Below are positions 1-4,746 of a stretch of DNA of 6,122 nt, in pieces. How positions within the stretch are numbered: the first letter of the stretch is position 1; each line of letters opens with the position of its first letter. The position numbers and the translations under genes were made by a program. The stretch lies in contig DHVH01000042.1 of assembly GCA_002412555.1 (NCBI GenBank), forward strand, positions 1 through 6,122, written 5' to 3'. The stretch comes from Marinilabiliaceae bacterium UBA5213. Its GTDB lineage: Bacteria > Bacteroidota > Bacteroidia > Bacteroidales > Marinilabiliaceae. The notes below the pieces were generated by a model, which was not told the DNA's origin, did not search any database, and saw only the letters and a list, made by a program, of their open reading frames with translations.

Positions 1-72
1 AATTAGCCTGATATTATCCTTGCCATATTTTCTGACGTACCATTGATAAGAACAATAATTACATTGTCCCAT
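1..72 (-). CDS. Partial small CxxC protein, cut by window edge
   Basis: The ATG at 72-70 opens a frame with no stop before the window edge (24 codons visible). It begins MGQCNYC, continues WYVRKYGKDN and leaves the window in the same frame. The Shine-Dalgarno-like GAGAGG lies about 5-6 nt upstream of the ATG. A competing ATG at 84-82 has poorer spacing and meets a stop after 24 codons, so I prefer this frame. The CxxC at residues 4-7 followed by aromatic and basic residues resembles short zinc-binding proteins of phages. Family and function cannot be named from so little. It is the last leftward gene, downstream of the tRNA. Confidence 0.55.
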   Translation of the reverse strand, partial: MGQCNYCSYQWYVRKYGKDNIRLI

Positions 73-94
73 TTCATCCTCTCTTTCTGTTTAT

Positions 95-176
95 GGAGAG
101 TGGGCGGGGGTGAAAACACCGAAGCACCTAAACACCGCCAGACTTTCGGATGCACTCTGCATTTCTGCCACTCTCC
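95..176 (-). other. Stem-enclosed spacer between tRNA and next gene
   Basis: GGAGAGTGG (95-103) and CCACTCTCC (168-176) form a perfect 9-bp inverted repeat around the whole spacer between the tRNA and the leftmost gene. In minus-strand RNA a GCGG/CCGC stem and a GGTG-TTTT-CACC hairpin can form inside it. The octamer CGGTGTTT occurs twice. There is no T-tract after it, so it does not look like an intrinsic terminator. It may be a processing or regulatory structure in the transcript. I find no coding frame in it that starts and ends sensibly. Confidence 0.35.
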
Positions 177-180
177 TAAT

Positions 181-251
181 GGGCCCGGCAGGGATCGAAC
201 CTGCGCTCTGTCGGTTATGAGCCGCCTGCTCTGCCATTGAGCTACGGGCCC
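181..251 (-). tRNA. tRNA with CAU anticodon, probably tRNA-Ile2 (AUA) rather than tRNA-Met
   Basis: The 71-nt minus-strand sequence folds as a full cloverleaf. It has a 7-bp acceptor stem (GGGCCCG/CGGGCCC), D arm GCTC-AATGGCA-GAGC, anticodon loop CTCATAA with CAT at 219-217, a 5-nt variable loop, and T arm GCAGG-TTCGATC-CCTGC. The discriminator base is A and no CCA is encoded. The anticodon stem GGCGG/CCGAC has a G28-A42 mismatch. Its first acceptor pair is G1-C72 and the three G-C pairs of initiators are absent, so it is not tRNA-fMet. C4-G69, C5-G68 and the block GAGCAGGCG-CTCATAA resemble E. coli tRNA-Ile2, whose C34 is changed to lysidine so that it reads AUA. Elongator Met remains possible. 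Confidence 0.93.
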
Positions 252-458
252 TGTTGCCATGCTCGGCTGTTTTCGCCCTACAGACTCTCGTCTATTGCGC
301 CGATGGTTTTATAGGGACACACGGCATTTCGCAAAACTGGCGGGGTGGCGTTCTTCCCGCCCTTACAATTCTTCTGGGGTAATCAAACCCGCAGTTTCCG
401 CCAGTCCTGCTATTGGCTGGGTCAGGTTATGATCCTGATACATTGGTCAGATGTGGAT
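252..458. other. Mostly non-coding gap upstream of the tRNA
   Basis: I see no convincing gene here. It holds a GC-rich hairpin (339-361), a small TCAGG/CCTGA hairpin (422-438) and a weak TATAAA (minus strand, about 310-315) with no good -35 box. A 26-codon minus-strand ORF (443-363) has protein-like sequence but no ribosome site. The plus-strand frames through here are interrupted or read antisense to the structures. Confidence 0.4.
339..361 (-). terminator. Possible weak intrinsic terminator hairpin
   Basis: GGCGGG (339-344) and CCCGCC (356-361) make a 6-bp all-GC stem with an 11-nt loop. On the minus strand it is followed by AGTTTTG, a short T-run. It could end the leftward recombination operon before the tRNA. 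The T-run is poor and a read-through or processing role is equally possible. Confidence 0.35.
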
Positions 459-578
459 TTATCCGCACGCTATATGGCGACCAACTCCGTGCACAACATC
501 CAGGTGTTCCCACCACGCCGCCCAGCCATAAATTGTAAATGTTCTGGTGAGGCAGAGGTCATCTACCTCACCTGTCAA
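459..578 (-). CDS. Hypothetical 39-aa mini-protein, TTG start
   Basis: This is a possible mini-gene directly downstream of the coiled-coil partner gene. A TTG at 578-576 sits 6 nt after GGAG, which lies at the end of the preceding gene, and the frame runs 39 codons to TAA (461-459). It is in the same frame as the preceding gene, separated from it by TAA and one codon. The sequence begins MTGEVDDLCL and includes YGWAAWWEHLDVV and a His-rich tail, a composition that does not look random. The start codon is the weak point. The segment could instead be a decayed C-terminal remnant of the upstream gene. I recognise no family. A hairpin (546-572) overlaps its 5' end and could control its translation. 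Confidence 0.35.
   Translation of the reverse strand: MTGEVDDLCLTRTFTIYGWAAWWEHLDVVHGVGRHIACG
546..572 (-). promoter_or_regulatory. Hairpin just after the stop codon of the coiled-coil gene
   Basis: GGTGAGG (546-552) and CCTCACC (566-572) pair perfectly. After one mismatch, AGA/TCT (554-556/562-564) extends the stem, leaving a 5-nt loop. It begins 9 nt after the stop codon in the minus-strand transcript. No T-tract follows, so it fits a 3'-end stabiliser, a processing site or a translational control element better than an intrinsic terminator. Confidence 0.4.
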
Positions 579-581
579 AAA

Positions 582-1046
582 TTACTCCGGTAATTCTAGC
601 TTGCTTGCGATTTGCGCTTGTGGTTCCTTCGTGATTTCCACAAACGGCAGAGGTACAGTATCTGCTACGGCTTTAGCGTGCTTCTCGATTCCCTTGTCGT
701 CAAGAACAATGAATTGCGGCGCTTCGCGTGTGGCCCATTCCCTGGCAGCTTCCCGGTCAGTAATGCTCGTCTTGGTGAACTCCTTGATGGTCACGTTTCC
801 GCCGGCCAGCTTTTTGTTGGTGTTATCAGCCGCGAATATTTCAAGACTTTGCGATTTGACTTCTGATTCGATTTGGTCAACGATTGCCTTAGCAAGTTCC
901 ATTTCCTGCGTTGACCGGATGTAGTCGGTGTTGGCGTGCAGTCGCTCATCGAATAGCTCGATCAGCTCCTGCCGTGTCTTGCGTTCAGCTTCGTATTTGT
1001 CGCGTGCTTTTTTCAGCTCAATAAGTTTGGTTGTTAATTCGTCCAT
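582..1046 (-). CDS. Phage coiled-coil protein next to Sak4 (unnamed family)
   Basis: The product is 154 aa. Residues 1 to about 65 are charged and heptad-like (ELKKARDKYEAERKTRQELI), predicting a long coiled coil. A compact C-terminal domain follows, with the segments EFTKTSITDREAAREWA and LPFVEITKEPQAQIASKL. The second part has the feel of conserved phage proteins found beside recombination ATPases. The N-terminal coiled coil recalls Siphovirus Gp157/Gam-like proteins, but I cannot assign it to either. The ATG is supported by GGAGGA (plus-strand TCCTCC, 1051-1056) 4 nt upstream. It lies 14 nt after the Sak4 gene, so the two are surely co-transcribed. I infer a role in DNA recombination or end protection from context only. 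Confidence 0.85.
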   Translation of the reverse strand: MDELTTKLIELKKARDKYEAERKTRQELIELFDERLHANTDYIRSTQEMELAKAIVDQIESEVKSQSLEIFAADNTNKKLAGGNVTIKEFTKTSITDREAAREWATREAPQFIVLDDKGIEKHAKAVADTVPLPFVEITKEPQAQIASKLELPE

Positions 1047-1060
1047 GTTATCCTCCTTTC

Positions 1061-2095
1061 CTAGTATGCTTCTTCCGGTTGGTCATCAAACTTCCCATAC
1101 CGCTCAATATCTGCATAGCCAGCCGCCTTTTCGGGTTCCATTCCACCATCCCGCGCTGTGCGGTAAGTCTCGACCCACTTTAGAATTTCTTGCACATCCA
1201 TGCTAGGCTCAAGTTTATTAGACAGGTTTAGCATATTTGCAACTTCTTGTCCGTGGATATCGTATTTTTCAACAATGGTTTTGACTTGGTCAGATTTCCA
1301 AGATTTTCTCTTTGGTTCAGCTGGCTTCACTTCGTTGTTGGCGGGTTGGGGTATGGGTTGTTTAATTTCGTTGTGAGATTCTGGAATCCATTCCGCACCA
1401 CTATACAACCAATCGATAAAATCGTCCCAGAATTTTCCATCAGGTTTCGTGGCTACTTTGTCAGCCATAAATTTACATCTTGACTTACTGACCGCGATGT
1501 GATGATCAACGTCCATATCGGCCATGATAGTAAACTCATATTCCATGCCTTGGCGTTGGATAGGCGCCATTCCGACTTTTCTGATAACAGTTTTGCCGCG
1601 ATCATCTTTTTCTTGAATGTATTCCATTTTTGACCGCATAGTTGCAACGATGTGTGCCGGACTTTGCAAAATAGCATCTACCATTTTGCGGTGTTCGGGT
1701 GTCACGTCTCGCCACGCCGCCCAAGAATTTCCCTGAATACGCGTAGCCGCTTTGTCAACCATTTCCAGGGCGCCGCCCTCACCCTCCCATGCATGGGACA
1801 GGCTATCAATTACAATAACCTTGTATCCAGCCTGTTCCGCCGCGTGTATAGCATTGTAATAAGCTTCCGGATTATAGGGCGACTTCATAATAAGGACATC
1901 AAAGTCAAACTCGTCCGAATAAAGGGAGGCTGATCCATTTTCTGTATCAATGAATGCAATCCGAGATTTTTCCCTTTTAGCAAGTTCGCTTGCCAGAATT
2001 AGGGAAGTATACGTTTTGCCCGCTCCGCTTGGCCCATCAAGTGCCACCCGCGCACGCGATTGTCTTTTTGTTGCCTTTGTAAACTGGTTTGTCAT
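1061..2095 (-). CDS. Sak4-like RecA-fold ATPase (phage single-strand annealing/recombination)
   Basis: The product is 344 aa. Walker A is GPSGAGKT (residues 21-28). A strand then reads IAFIDTENGSASLY (46-59), and Walker B is VIVIDS (93-98) followed by LSHAW. This is the order seen in the RecA-core Sak4/AAA_24 ATPases of phages, which anneal or exchange single-stranded DNA, usually with an SSB. The conserved part runs to about residue 235 (KFWDDFIDWLYSG). A Pro-rich linker (about 243-266) and a small helical C-terminal domain (about 267-330, including VANMLNLSNKLEP and YRTARDGG) follow. The start is fixed by AGGAG 6-8 nt upstream and an ATGA overlap with the 74-aa gene. DNA-packaging or DnaB-like functions are less likely because no further helicase motifs are present. 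Confidence 0.9.
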   Translation of the reverse strand: MTNQFTKATKRQSRARVALDGPSGAGKTYTSLILASELAKREKSRIAFIDTENGSASLYSDEFDFDVLIMKSPYNPEAYYNAIHAAEQAGYKVIVIDSLSHAWEGEGGALEMVDKAATRIQGNSWAAWRDVTPEHRKMVDAILQSPAHIVATMRSKMEYIQEKDDRGKTVIRKVGMAPIQRQGMEYEFTIMADMDVDHHIAVSKSRCKFMADKVATKPDGKFWDDFIDWLYSGAEWIPESHNEIKQPIPQPANNEVKPAEPKRKSWKSDQVKTIVEKYDIHGQEVANMLNLSNKLEPSMDVQEILKWVETYRTARDGGMEPEKAAGYADIERYGKFDDQPEEAY

Positions 2096-2316
2096 TTTTT
2101 TCTCCTCTCAATTCCTCTTGATATTCTTGTCGATCTGATATTGTGCAGGAATTCCTTATGCACAACTGCGCTACCAACCGTCATCGGCCCACCGTGAGAC
2201 CATGATGTAAACGGCTCTTTGCCCTGTAATGCGCTGATGTGTACCTTGCGCTTGTCCCACGGGAATGGGGTAACTCTAACGGGTATGCGTCTTTGGGTGT
2301 ACTCTGCGATAATCAT
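2092..2316 (-). CDS. Hypothetical 74-aa basic protein
   Basis: I do not recognise this protein. It opens MIIAEYTQRRIPVRV, has a central TSWSHGGPMTVGSAVVHKEF and ends in a basic tail rich in Arg and Lys (ISRGIERRKK). The tail sequence contains the Shine-Dalgarno of the Sak4 gene. Its TGA overlaps the Sak4 ATG (ATGA, 2092-2095), so the two are translationally coupled. Its own ATG follows the previous gene's TGA with no gap. That junction and the lack of a strong Shine-Dalgarno suggest re-initiation. There are no membrane segments or cysteines. The basic tail could bind nucleic acid, which is inference only. Confidence 0.75.
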   Translation of the reverse strand: MIIAEYTQRRIPVRVTPFPWDKRKVHISALQGKEPFTSWSHGGPMTVGSAVVHKEFLHNIRSTRISRGIERRKK

Positions 2317-2517
2317 TCATTCACCACGTTTTTTTAGAAATCTTCTTAGGCGCAGCGGGAAAATCGACATTTCATCCCAGTAAAAATCAAGAATTTTCAT
2401 TCGCAGAAACTGAGACAAAGTTAGCTCGCCGGTGCCATTACAAAACCAGCACTTCCACGGCTGGAAAGCATCTGGTCCGCCGGTAGCGTTACAATAAGGG
2501 CATAATCGCGTTTTCAT
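2317..2517 (-). CDS. Small zinc-finger protein, DnaJ-like CxxC pair
   Basis: The product is 66 aa with CPYC at residues 6-9 and CWFC at 23-26. The latter is followed by NGTGEL, so the second knuckle matches the CxxCxGxG pattern of DnaJ-type zinc fingers. The four cysteines probably bind one zinc ion. The C-terminal half (LRMKILDFYWDEM then a basic LRLRRFLKKRGE) is helical and positively charged. The start overlaps the stop of the preceding zinc-ribbon gene by 4 nt. Small proteins of this type are common in phage early regions and act as adaptor or nucleic-acid-binding proteins. No specific role can be read from the sequence. Confidence 0.8.
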   Translation of the reverse strand: MKTRLCPYCNATGGPDAFQPWKCWFCNGTGELTLSQFLRMKILDFYWDEMSIFPLRLRRFLKKRGE

Positions 2518-2702
2518 TCATCCTCCGCCATTTCCATCCCACAATTTGGGCATTGCCAGTGATAGCCATTTTCGATTTGGTCGTACACGCCATGCACCAA
2601 TCTCTCGGTATATCCATCATCGATACGTTCCATCGGCGTGTCGCATTTGGGACACGCTACATCAGTAATACCGGTTTGATCTCCAACACATAGGGTTTTC
2701 AT
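2514..2702 (-). CDS. Small two-CxxC zinc-ribbon protein, first gene of leftward operon
   Basis: The product is 62 aa with CPKC at residues 17-20 and CPNC at 51-54, a spacing of 30 residues that fits one zinc-ribbon site. The middle section (ERLVHGVYDQIENGYHW) lies between the knuckles, and the end is acidic (MAEDE). The ATG follows an ideal GGAGG (plus-strand CCTCC at 2707-2711) by 4 nt. It is the first gene after the leftward promoter, so it should be among the earliest products. The function is unknown. YgiT/MqsA-type zinc ribbons share this knuckle pattern, but there is no HTH here to support an antitoxin role. Confidence 0.82.
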   Translation of the reverse strand: MKTLCVGDQTGITDVACPKCDTPMERIDDGYTERLVHGVYDQIENGYHWQCPNCGMEMAEDE

Positions 2703-2731
2703 TTTTCCTCCATAAATTTATTACTGCGATC

Positions 2732-2760
2732 ATCATAGCAGGTTCCGCGCAGTTTGTCAA
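2732..2760 (-). promoter_or_regulatory. Leftward sigma-70 promoter
   Basis: Read on the minus strand, TTGACA (2760-2755) and TATGAT (2737-2732) are separated by exactly 17 nt. The -35 matches consensus perfectly and the -10 matches five of six. Transcription should start near 2725, giving a leader of about 23 nt with a GGAGG before the ATG at 2702. It drives the zinc-ribbon, Sak4 and partner genes and possibly the tRNA. Confidence 0.8.
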
Positions 2761-2765
2761 TACCC

Positions 2766-2814
2766 AATAATATATAACTGGCTATTGACTTTTGTCGCAG
2801 AATAATATATTATT
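2766..2814. promoter_or_regulatory. Candidate operators: AATAATATAT repeat and 14-bp palindrome
   Basis: AATAATATATTATT at 2801-2814 is a perfect 14-bp palindrome covering most of the rightward -10 box. The first ten bases, AATAATATAT, recur in direct orientation at 2766-2775, between the two -35 boxes and 35 bp away. In addition GTCAATA (2756-2762) and TATTGAC (2783-2789) are inverted copies that include the two -35 boxes. A repressor dimer on the palindrome would block rightward transcription. The adjacent HTH protein is the natural candidate. Low-complexity AT sequence could mimic such sites. Confidence 0.5.
2785..2813 (+). promoter_or_regulatory. Rightward sigma-70 promoter, probably producing a leaderless mRNA
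   Basis: TTGACT (2785-2790) and TATTAT (2808-2813) are 17 nt apart, each matching five of six consensus bases. The start site should be at about 2820, which is the A of the HTH gene's ATG. No Shine-Dalgarno sequence exists between the -10 box and that ATG. Confidence 0.72.
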
Positions 2815-2819
2815 AGTCC

Positions 2820-3074
2820 ATGGAAAATAAAAAAATTATACTCAAAGGGCGGGAGTTGCACGGAGACCCGACCCAAAGAATCAACATCCGGGCATTGAGC
2901 CTAAAGGCAAACATATCCATACCGGCCATATACAAAATGTTGGATCGTCCGGAGGAAATTAAATTCTTGGACATGTCCATGCTGTACCGGTACCTTACCG
3001 CCGGCCTGGGTAAGAGCGACGCCGAGGTGCTGGAAACACGCCTTGGGGACATATTCGAGATACGGGAGGAATAG
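2820..3074 (+). CDS. XRE/Cro-like HTH transcriptional regulator
   Basis: The product is 84 aa. The segment IRALSLKANISIPAIYKMLDRP (about residues 23-44) reads as the helix-turn-helix of a short XRE-family domain. The usual third part follows as EEIKFLDMSMLYRYLTAGLG, ending GDIFEI as in many XRE domains that finish with DLFEI. It lacks a dimerisation or cleavage domain, so it is Cro-like in size. It is the first gene of the rightward operon and sits next to a palindrome over its own promoter, implying autoregulation and perhaps control of the leftward promoter. The start lacks a Shine-Dalgarno and coincides with the predicted transcription start, as in lambda cI made from PRM. The downstream gene abuts its stop. 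Confidence 0.82.
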   Translation: MENKKIILKGRELHGDPTQRINIRALSLKANISIPAIYKMLDRPEEIKFLDMSMLYRYLTAGLGKSDAEVLETRLGDIFEIREE

Positions 3075-3263
3075 ATGATACACAGAATAAAAACCCATAT
3101 TGCTAATTATTTGGGCGAATGCCGTAAATGTGAGCACTGGCTAGGCGTTGGGATTATGGCTGGGGATGACGAGATATGTGAGAAGTCGAAAGAGTTTTGC
3201 CCGCTATATGGAATCAAGGACAATGAAGAACACCTTGTAAAAATTGTTGGCGAGGAGGAATAG
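3075..3263 (+). CDS. Hypothetical 62-aa Cys-rich protein
   Basis: I do not recognise the family. Cysteines sit at residues 16, 19, 35 and 42 (CRKC, then single Cys in DEICEK and EFCPLYG), a plausible four-ligand zinc or iron-sulfur site in an otherwise soluble protein. The C-terminus is acidic (GEEE). The ATG directly follows the HTH gene's TAG, with GGGAGG (3064-3069) 5 nt upstream. The next gene abuts it in the same manner, so it is firmly part of the operon. No catalytic motif or membrane segment is visible. Confidence 0.75.
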   Translation: MIHRIKTHIANYLGECRKCEHWLGVGIMAGDDEICEKSKEFCPLYGIKDNEEHLVKIVGEEE

Positions 3264-3653
3264 ATGAAATTTGAAGAGGTCGAAAAACTGACTGCCGATG
3301 AGGTGCGGGTGGCGGTAGCGAAAGCGCAGGGGTATAGTGTTTTTGCTACCGGAATAAGTCCTGCTGTTTGGGTTTGTGATCCGCACGACTGTAAACACTA
3401 TATAGAAACAGAAAATAAAGTCGAAGCTCTATTAAAAGTTGCATGTGATATTCGTGATCCCCGCATGTATATGGAGTTGATGAATGATCTCTGGAAAAAA
3501 GAGGGGAATATTGCTTTTGATTCATGGTCAATTGGTTGGAATTGGTTGGGACTGCCTTTTGGGTTTGCAGATTATATTGAATACGGTCCAGACAAAGAAG
3601 TGAAAGACCTTTGGGAAGCCATCGCAAGGGCGTGGCTGGTCATTTGCGGGTGA
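3264..3653 (+). CDS. Hypothetical 129-aa protein resembling phage ABA-sandwich proteins
   Basis: The product starts with the helix FEEVEKLTADEVRVAVAKAQ. It continues with a Trp- and His-containing central part (WVCDPHDCKHYIE, WSIGWNWLGL) and ends DLWEAIARAWLVICG. The N-terminal 'LTADEV..AVAKAQGY' and C-terminal 'AIARAWL' pattern resembles the phage ABA-sandwich family (Phage_ABA_S), whose members often end in a similar AICRA-L segment. I base this on pattern memory, so it is tentative, and the family's role is unknown. The start is well supported by GAGGAGG (3252-3258) 5 nt before the ATG, adjoining the previous TAG. Confidence 0.8.
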   Translation: MKFEEVEKLTADEVRVAVAKAQGYSVFATGISPAVWVCDPHDCKHYIETENKVEALLKVACDIRDPRMYMELMNDLWKKEGNIAFDSWSIGWNWLGLPFGFADYIEYGPDKEVKDLWEAIARAWLVICG

Positions 3654-3657
3654 TGCC

Positions 3658-4125
3658 ATGGTATTACCAGAGCTAAAATACACGAACATTGAACCGGGTT
3701 TTGAAATTATCTACGCCCCTTTCAGCGACAGCACCGCGGAGATCATTAAGCGCATCATCCTGGAAATCCTCTATAAACACCAGGGCTACGATAATCGCAT
3801 TATTCGCGGCACGTTGCTTTTCCAGATTTGCATGGCTTGGCAAAGCGATTACAGCTCCATCCTGTTTTTGACCGACCGCAAAATGAGGGACATGATCGAG
3901 GAGCTGCGCTGTACGTCTGTTTTGGGTTCAAGGATCTGCTCCACCAGCGGCAACAAGGGCGGGTATTTTGTAGCCACGCGAAGGCGCGAGCTGTTGGCAA
4001 ACCTGATGAGCGACCTCAGGCAGGCGCTGACTATCTGGCGGCGGGTCAAGGCACAGAAACGCAATTCTATCAAGGCATTTGCAGTGAATGATTTTGAAGA
4101 GCTGACGCAGATCAGTTTATTTTGA
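3658..4125 (+). CDS. Probable winged-helix phage protein
   Basis: The product is 155 aa. A helical N-terminal half (EIIKRIILEILYKHQGYDN) precedes a probable winged-helix part. That part has a helix at LTDRKMRDMIEELRCT and a wing-like stretch ending GNKGGYFVATRRRELL (about residues 100-115). A long basic C-terminal helix (LRQALTIWRRVKAQKR) follows. Phage proteins with the pattern 'DRKIR..I.ELR...GGY..AT..EE' occur in replication regions and may bind DNA. Here the role is inferred. The ATG is 4 nt after the preceding TGA, with GGTGAT as a weak ribosome site. Its codons (ATC, CTG, CGC) are much GC-richer than those of the genes on its right, suggesting a different origin. Confidence 0.82.
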   Translation: MVLPELKYTNIEPGFEIIYAPFSDSTAEIIKRIILEILYKHQGYDNRIIRGTLLFQICMAWQSDYSSILFLTDRKMRDMIEELRCTSVLGSRICSTSGNKGGYFVATRRRELLANLMSDLRQALTIWRRVKAQKRNSIKAFAVNDFEELTQISLF

Positions 4126-4137
4126 ATTGGAGGAACG

Positions 4138-4410
4138 ATGAAAAAACTAAAATATTGGTTAGATTATATTATGCCATATAAAATTCAGAAAACATACGAA
4201 TACGTTTTTTATAAATGGCAAAAAGTTCTTGCATTTTACTATCGCGGAAAGAACAAAAACACAATTCCTCATTGGTTTCAATATGAGTACACAGAGTGCG
4301 TTTTGTGTGGACAAGAGGATGGTTTTAGGAATTACATGTACGGGAAAAAACCAAAAAACGGATGCGTGTATTTTATTCGCCACGAAGGTGCTTGTGAAAG
4401 CCATTTTTAG
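4138..4410 (+). CDS. Hypothetical 90-aa zinc-binding protein
   Basis: The N-terminal half is rich in Tyr, Trp and Lys (YWLDYIMPYKIQKTYEYVFY) without a clear membrane segment. The C-terminal half carries CVLC at residues 54-57 and C86-x2-H89, which together look like a CxxC/CxxH zinc site, with G58 following as in many zinc knuckles. A strong GGAGG (4129-4133) precedes the ATG by 4 nt. The gene is AT-rich compared with the 155-aa gene before it. Its TAG stop is in frame with the HNH gene that begins 10 nt later. Each has a complete motif, so I treat them as two genes. Function unknown. Confidence 0.78.
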   Translation: MKKLKYWLDYIMPYKIQKTYEYVFYKWQKVLAFYYRGKNKNTIPHWFQYEYTECVLCGQEDGFRNYMYGKKPKNGCVYFIRHEGACESHF

Positions 4411-4419
4411 ACTATCACT

Positions 4420-4746
4420 ATGACCTTCTCCCAGTCCGACATCGACCGCGTAATGCGTGAGCAGGGATATAAGTGCTACTGCTGCGGACGACCGTTTGAC
4501 AACTCGATGGACGGTAGGCCCGATGTCCATCATGGAGTAGTAACCAGAGACAAGAGATTTTCAAAGTGGCTAGACGTTGCGGAGAATGCTATCATAATCA
4601 GGCACAAGTGCCACACTACGGATCACGGACGCTTATCAAACTACGAAACCCGTAAACGTGTCTATGAGTGGAAAAAACAATTTTACGACATGGAAGCATG
4701 GCTAGACAGTATTCCCATGAGGTCAAAGGAGAGGTTTGATGCTTGA
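4420..4746 (+). CDS. HNH-like endonuclease
   Basis: The product is 108 aa. Key residues are C19 and C22 (CYCC), the HNH core D35-V-H37-H38, N56 (ENAIII) and H62-K-C64-H65 followed by DHG. This is the beta-beta-alpha-metal layout of small phage HNH nucleases, which cut DNA as homing or packaging-linked enzymes. The second zinc knuckle is incomplete. The position where 'LC..CH' is usual holds R61 instead of Cys, leaving H62 as a possible substitute ligand. No Shine-Dalgarno precedes the ATG, so translation probably re-initiates from the 90-aa gene stop 10 nt upstream. The last codons contain the ribosome site of the next ORF. Activity is uncertain because of the missing Cys. Confidence 0.83.
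   Translation: MTFSQSDIDRVMREQGYKCYCCGRPFDNSMDGRPDVHHGVVTRDKRFSKWLDVAENAIIIRHKCHTTDHGRLSNYETRKRVYEWKKQFYDMEAWLDSIPMRSKERFDA

Noticed and set aside
181..251. Phage attachment site at the tRNA
   Set aside because: tRNAs are common attB sites, but no integrase and no second copy of the tRNA 3' end are visible in this window.
3..260. Long reading frames on both strands across 3-260
   Set aside because: They run through the tRNA and are the usual artificial translation of a tRNA gene. Only the first 72 bases of the minus strand hold a credible gene start, in another frame.
363..443. Minus-strand 26-codon ORF (begins MYQDHNLTQP, ends ITPEEL)
   Set aside because: The sequence looks protein-like but there is no ribosome site, it is very short, and a stop lies just before the ATG in frame. 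Not enough to call a gene.
547..1206. Plus-strand frames over the coiled-coil and Sak4 genes
   Set aside because: They are antisense shadows of genes with clear motifs, ribosome sites and coupled junctions on the minus strand.
4138..4746. Read-through of the TAG at 4408-4410 to fuse the 90-aa and HNH proteins
   Set aside because: They are in the same frame, but each has a complete motif set. TAG is used as an ordinary stop, directly followed by ATG, in two other genes here. No suppressor tRNA is visible.
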